This document shows, piece after piece, positions 31,984 to 35,588 of a stretch of DNA of 35,588 bases. A program made the position numbers and the translations under genes. How positions within the stretch are numbered: the first letter of the stretch is position 1; every line of letters begins with the position of its first letter. The notes beneath the pieces are model-generated. The model saw only the letters and a program-made list of their open reading frames with translations. It had not been told where the DNA came from and did not search any database. Source of the DNA: Frankia sp. R82 (GTDB taxonomy: Bacteria > Actinomycetota > Actinomycetes > Frankiales > Frankiaceae). The DNA lies in assembly GCF_023716925.1 (NCBI RefSeq), contig NZ_JAMQQG010000294.1:1-35588 (forward strand). Reading direction: 5' to 3'.

Positions 31984-32301
31984 ATGCGCGACCTTGAGAA
32001 TCGGGCCAGCCACGGTCGCTCCGACTGGAGACTGGAGCGATCATCCTGCGGCGCAGAAGAATCCGCCTACAGTCACCGACCCCTCCGGGCAAGCAATCGC
32101 GCGAGCATCCGCACCGTCCTGGCACCCGGCTGGCTCGAGGCCGCCGCCGAGGTCGGGCATGTCCTGGTCGGCTACGGGCCGAAGATCGGCGTGCGTACCC
32201 CACCGGGTGCCCGGTCGTGGCATGACGCCGACCGCCGCGGCGAGTTCACCGACGCCACCCGCACCGGCCTGGCCGCCGGGGGACTGGTCCGCTGGACCTG
32301 A
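31984..32301 (+). pseudogene. Gene fragment of unknown family after the NACHT gene
   Basis: The last 65 codons (TVLAPGWLEAAAEVGHVLVGYG, IGVRTPPGARSWHDADRR, GLAAGGLVRW) have strong actinomycete codon bias and read like a real C-terminus. The preceding part looks coding in a different frame (VTDPSGQAIARASAP), suggesting a frameshift near 32110. No family is recognised. Confidence 0.4.
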
Positions 32302-32362
32302 CCACCAGCGGCGGCCTACGCGAGGCGGCCGAACAGGTCCCTCATCCACCAGTGGTCTTTGT

Positions 32363-33067
32363 TCACCACTCCAGCTTTTCGTGCTGGTAGAAGAGGTGGC
32401 CTGTCGGCCCGGAGGCAGGCAGGTCGGTGAGCCAGAGAAGGTCGCGTGCTGCTTCTGCGGGGGTGCGGTCGGCGCTGGCAGGGCCGATGCGGGTCTGTAC
32501 GCGGCCTGGGGAGGCGGCGTTCACGAGGATGCCGGTGCCGGCGAGCTCGTCGGCAAGAATGCGGGTCAGTGCGTTGATCCCGGTTTTGGAGATGCGGTAG
32601 GAGGGGCTACCGGATTTCATATCGCGGAGTACGGCCATGTGGGTGGTGAGGTTGAGGATGCGCCCATAGCCGGCGGCGTGCATGTGCGGGATGACGGCGG
32701 CGCACATCCGCCAGGTCCCGAACAGATTCGTGTCGATCGTGCGGTGCGCCGCGTCGAAATCGGGGCTGGCCGCGAGCATGCGGGCGTCGATCGCCACGGC
32801 GGCGTTGTTGACGAGGATGTCGATCCGGCCGAAACGAGCGGCTGTGGCGGTGACGGTCTGGGAGATGGAGTCCTGGTCGGTGAGGTCGATGGCTGCCGGG
32901 TGGACGTGGCTGCCGTGGGTTGAGAGTGCCAGGGCGGCCTCGTCGGCCGCCTGGCGGCTGCGTGCGGCAGCGACGACGTGAACACCAGATCCGGCGAGCT
33001 GCCGGACGAGCTCAAAGCCGATGCCTCTGTTGGCGCCGGTGACGATCGCAACACGGTCCGGGCTCAT
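32363..33067 (-). CDS. Short-chain dehydrogenase/reductase (SDR)
   Basis: Classical SDR of 234 residues using NAD(P)H, substrate unknown. Motifs: TGANRGIG cofactor loop at the N-terminus, AARSRQAADE (a basic residue here favours NADPH), DLTDQ, NNAAV, the SxnY-K set with Tyr and Lys in SYRISK, and NAASPGRVQT. All catalytic residues are present. The ATG overlaps the stop of the upstream regulator gene by ATGA, so the two are translationally coupled and probably co-regulated. Confidence 0.93.
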   Translation of the reverse strand: MSPDRVAIVTGANRGIGFELVRQLAGSGVHVVAAARSRQAADEAALALSTHGSHVHPAAIDLTDQDSISQTVTATAARFGRIDILVNNAAVAIDARMLAASPDFDAAHRTIDTNLFGTWRMCAAVIPHMHAAGYGRILNLTTHMAVLRDMKSGSPSYRISKTGINALTRILADELAGTGILVNAASPGRVQTRIGPASADRTPAEAARDLLWLTDLPASGPTGHLFYQHEKLEW

Positions 33068-34338
33068 GCGCAGGCCGCCAGTTGACGGTCGAGCTCTTCG
33101 ATAGCCGGGTCGGCGCGATGGACTGCGAGGCGGGTCCGCACCTCGGCGATGCGGCTACCGTTGCGTGCCGAGGGCGCCTCTTCGAGGTGGGCCAGGGCGT
33201 CGCGGGCGAAGGCGGTGGCCTGATCGAGGTCGCCGAGGTCGGCTTGGACGGCGGCATGCCGGAGAAGGTAGGTCGCCCGGTCGCGTCCGCGGGCCAGGCC
33301 GTTGTGTGGGTCGAGTGCGAGAGCGAAGTACCGGTCGGCAGGAGCCAGGGCACCCAGTTCCACAAACGTCATCGCGACCTGGGCGCAGTACTCTGCGTCG
33401 TCGAAATACCGAACCCAGACCGGGTCGTTGTCCTGGGGGCCGGCCGCATGGTGAGCTCCGGCCTCGGCGAGGGCGGCGGTGCACTCGCGGTGCTCGCCGA
33501 GCGCGGCGTGTGCGCGAGCCTTGCGAACGGCGAGCATGGCACGGGTGCGAGCGGTCCCGCCTTGCCCTGCGGCCAAGGCGGCGTCGGCGACCGACAGCGC
33601 TTCCGCGCGCCGACCGACATCGAGGAGCTGCAGGGTCATGTTCTTCAAAACATTTGCGCCGAGGACAGGGTCGCCGGCGCTGTGGGCGGAGTGCAGCGCG
33701 GCGCCCCAGTAACGCTGGGCGGCGGCATGGTAGCCGGCGTCGCAGGACGCCCAACCCGCAAGTCGGGCCAGTTCGCCCGCTGCCCCCGCGAGTCGCCGTC
33801 CCTGCGTGTCGGTGTAGGTGGCCTCGTTGAGCAGGTGGGTGACCAGTCGCAGCTCCGCGTCCACAAGGTGGCGGACGGTGGCGCCGCCGAGCTGGTCCTC
33901 CAGCGCGCGAAGCTGGGGCAGCCGGGCCTCGATCTGGGCGATGGTCTTCGCGCCGATGCGACGGCCTGCGGTCTGTTCCAGTCCGGTACCGGGTGGCAGT
34001 GCCTGCCATCCTCCGGCGAGCACGGCGAGGACCGGTCCAGTCTGGGCGACAAATGCACGGCGATCCACCAGCGCGTCCTTCGTGACGTCGTTGAGTACGC
34101 TCCTCGTGCCCGCTGACGTCCAGGGAATAACCGGCCTGGCGTCCGCGAAGGCAATCGCGAGCAGGTCACCGCCGGCGTTCAAGGCACGGTCGAGTGCCGC
34201 GGCGGTTTGTCGGCTGGGTAGTCGCTTCCCAAGTTCGAGGTCGCAGATGTGCGATGTGCTGCAGTGCGCCCGTGCGGCAAGTGCGCGGATGGACGTCTGC
34301 CCGCGCCATCGGCGCAGCGACTCCCCGAACGTCTCCAC
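33064..34338 (-). CDS. XRE-family regulator with C-terminal TPR-like helical repeats
   Basis: Protein of 424 residues. The N-terminal HTH (GESLRRWRGQTSIRALAARAHCSTSHICDLELGKRLPSRQTAAALD) is a classic XRE/Cro domain at residues 4-55. The rest is Ala/Leu/Arg-rich helix pairs with TPR-like spacing (AERYWGAALHSAHSAG-type, MLAVRKARAHAALGE, YLLRHAAVQADLGDLDQA), as in the many actinomycete XRE-TPR regulators that sense peptides or metabolites. GTG at 34338 was chosen because the HTH starts there; the frame is open further upstream, but into the operator region. It heads a two-gene unit with the SDR. The nested palindrome 56-114 bases upstream is its likely binding site. Confidence 0.88.
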   Translation of the reverse strand: METFGESLRRWRGQTSIRALAARAHCSTSHICDLELGKRLPSRQTAAALDRALNAGGDLLAIAFADARPVIPWTSAGTRSVLNDVTKDALVDRRAFVAQTGPVLAVLAGGWQALPPGTGLEQTAGRRIGAKTIAQIEARLPQLRALEDQLGGATVRHLVDAELRLVTHLLNEATYTDTQGRRLAGAAGELARLAGWASCDAGYHAAAQRYWGAALHSAHSAGDPVLGANVLKNMTLQLLDVGRRAEALSVADAALAAGQGGTARTRAMLAVRKARAHAALGEHRECTAALAEAGAHHAAGPQDNDPVWVRYFDDAEYCAQVAMTFVELGALAPADRYFALALDPHNGLARGRDRATYLLRHAAVQADLGDLDQATAFARDALAHLEEAPSARNGSRIAEVRTRLAVHRADPAIEELDRQLAACA

Positions 34339-34393
34339 GCGCTCATCATCGCCCTGTCGGGGCAGGTGTGACGAGTCACTGCCGGTCGCAGCG

Positions 34394-34452
34394 TGTCCGC
34401 AAGTGTCCGCTGTTCGCCGCCGTCGTGCGGACAGCGGACACCGTTGCGGACA
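34394..34452. promoter_or_regulatory. Nested palindromic operator, five TGTCCGC/GCGGACA heptamers
   Basis: Two TGTCCGC (34394-34400, 34404-34410) face three GCGGACA (34427-34433, 34434-34440, 34446-34452). Inner arms GTGTCCGCTGT and ACAGCGGACAC are a perfect 11-bp inverted repeat with a 17-base centre; outer arms TGTCCGCAA and TTGCGGACA are a perfect 9-bp pair. It lies between the divergent XRE-SDR unit and the methyltransferase, where an autoregulatory operator would be expected. Confidence 0.75.
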
Positions 34453-34814
34453 GGCAGGCCTTTCCGAGAACCCCGCGGAGGCGCAACGATGCGACTCGAG
34501 CGTCACGCTTGATTACCAAAAGTCACTTCAGGAATGTTGATCCGGGCAGGGAAATCGATTCGACTACCGAAATTCATTGTAATGATAGATCTAACTACCA
34601 AGAGTGATCGCGGAGAGCTTCATAGCTGGCGCTGCCTCACTGCATCGCTCGGGGACGTGCTGGCCGGGTCGAGGTCCAGGGGCATAGTCGAGCGTCGCCA
34701 CCCGCCATCAGGACCCGTGCAGCGACCCGGACCTATGGCTGGTCACCGACCTGTGGGAATACCAGCGGCCGTCCGATCCACGGCGGCCTGTGCACATCCG
34801 GAGAGGACACCAGG
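34453..34814. other. Intergenic region with an AT-rich core before the methyltransferase
   Basis: About 34500-34620 is far more AT-rich than the rest of the window, fitting a promoter region for the + strand gene at 34815. No convincing ORF is seen; the short frame ending near the methyltransferase start (SDPDLWLVTDLWEYQRP) has no start or known family. Confidence 0.5.
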
Positions 34815-35100
34815 ATGAGCCTTGGCACGATGGGCAGTGAGGGCCTCCGCCGCAAGATGGTCGCCGATCTGGCTGCTGACCATTCGGCGAAGGGGCTTGT
34901 GCTGCGGCCCGAGGTGGAAGCGGCGCTGCTGGCTGTCCCCCGTGAGCTGTTCACACCGGGTCTTCCGCTGGACGAGGCGTACAACCCGAACACTGCTGTC
35001 CTGAAGAAGATGCGCGGTGCGGAGGCCATCAGCTCTGTTTCGGCGCCGTACCTGATCGCGGAGATGATCGGCCAGGCAGCGAACGCGCTCGGCGGCCTGC
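34815..35100 (+). pseudogene. PCMT/FxLD-type methyltransferase, disrupted by IS insertion
   Basis: The ATG at 34815 has GGAGAGG about nine bases upstream. The first 95 residues (LRPEVEAALLAVPRELFTPG, LDEAYNPNTAVLKKMRG, ISSVSAPYLIAEMIGQAANALGG) are the N-terminus of a protein-L-isoaspartate methyltransferase-like enzyme of the kind found in ATP-grasp or FxLD peptide-modifying systems (from family knowledge). The SAM-binding VLEIGSG loop that should follow at once is replaced by the end of an IS3-family element at about 35100. Without it the product is inactive. The rest of the gene may lie beyond the element, outside the window. No FxLD precursor peptide was seen upstream. Confidence 0.75.
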
Positions 35101-35588
35101 GGAACCCGTCAAGCTGTTTGAGGCAGTGTTGTTCGAAAACTAGCTACTTGCCGGTTCCGGGTCTGGCTGCTCCTCGTCGGGTGGCCGGTTGATCCAGGCG
35201 GGTGCCGGGAGCTTCGGTGGGGTCGGGGGCCGGCGGATGAACCGTTCCGGGTGGGCGGCGTAGGCGGCATCGAGGACCTGGGCGCGGGCCTGACGGACGC
35301 TGTCGGCCAGGCCGTGATGGACGACTGCCGGGGTGAGCATCCCGATCCCGGAATGACGATGATGGTTGTTGTAATGGTCGAAGAAGCGCCGGCACCAGGC
35401 CCGGGCCGTCTGCAGGTTCTCGAACGAGCCCGGATAGTCCGGTCGATACTTGAGCGTCTTGAACTGGGATTCACTATAGGGGTTGTCGTTCGATACCCGC
35501 GGGCGGGAATGCAGGGCTGCGGCAAGTTTGCTGGGTAGCGACTTGTGGGTCGTGTCGAGGGTCTGCGGTGGATGTGGGATGTGAGGAC
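35100..35588 (-). mobile_element. IS3-family insertion sequence, orfB end, running out of the window
   Basis: On the minus strand, one frame from the window edge to the TAG at about 35140 reads SRPRVSNDNPYSESQFKTLKY (with the catalytic Glu of the DDE triad), YRPDYPGSFENLQTARAW, FFDHYNNHHRHSGIG, TPAVVHHGLADSVRQAR and AAHPERFIRRPPTPP, a typical IS3-family orfB C-terminus. The sequence just upstream of SRPRVSND is less typical, so possible damage there cannot be ruled out. The right end GCCTCAAACAGCTTGACGG is shared with the fragment at 23970-23995. The outer boundary lies within 35093-35105. The transposase start is outside the window. Confidence 0.85.

Noticed and set aside
34534-34818. Possible precursor peptide upstream of the FxLD-like methyltransferase
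   Set aside because: No FxLD motif, no core-like Cys/Ser/Thr-rich end and no ribosome site were found in any frame.

Overview
The window comes from a very GC-rich actinomycete. Third codon positions are strongly G/C, GTG starts are common, and modular type I polyketide synthases (PKS) sit beside transposase debris, NACHT ATPases and XRE/TPR regulators. This mix is typical of Frankia or a related filamentous actinomycete; the genus is an inference, since there is no rRNA or other marker gene here.

Bases 1-16279 are the 3' end of a PKS operon on the + strand. The window opens inside a ketoreductase (KR) domain. PKS-1 then carries an ACP and one full module (KS-AT-DH-KR-ACP) plus a C-terminal docking tail. 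PKS-2, overlapping it by TGATG, has an N-terminal docking helix, one full module (KS-AT-DH-KR-ACP) and a terminating thioesterase (TE). A type II thioesterase, a divergent stand-alone FabD-like acyltransferase and an EhpF/PaaK-like adenylate-forming enzyme follow with short gaps. Both full modules should add a non-malonyl (probably methylmalonyl) unit and leave an alkene, so the last part of the product is predicted to be a branched conjugated diene released by the TE.

Bases 16755-18005 hold an uncharacterised 416-residue gene on the minus strand. A decayed IS3-family element (18708-19211) follows, and then an intact thyA-folA operon (19289-20541).

Bases 20640-24000 are a scrapyard: a broken NlpC/P60 piece, an intact VOC-family gene, a truncated kinase-like start, a frameshifted Uma2 nuclease, an IS6 transposase with two nonsense codons, an intact TIGR00027-type methyltransferase, and an ORF made from an IS256 transposase head joined to an IS3 transposase tail.

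Bases 24100-28042 carry a DUF4234-like membrane protein, a tyrosine-phosphatase remnant without its catalytic loop, a small secreted Trp/Asp/Lys/Gly repeat protein with a strong terminator, an MFS-AraC in-frame chimera, a uridine-kinase-like P-loop kinase and an RdgB/HAM1-type NTP pyrophosphatase.

Bases 28042-31974 contain two divergently oriented NACHT-family ATPases whose C-terminal membrane regions are built from short tandem DNA repeats. One is complete. The other has lost its tail and its reading frame runs on through the downstream rdgB gene.

Bases 32363-35100 contain an XRE/TPR regulator coupled to a short-chain dehydrogenase, facing a PCMT/FxLD-like methyltransferase across an intergenic region with a striking nested palindrome (heptamer TGTCCGC/GCGGACA, five copies). 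The methyltransferase is cut near its residue 96 by an IS3-family element that runs out of the window; a second diverged copy of that element's end lies at 23746-23995.
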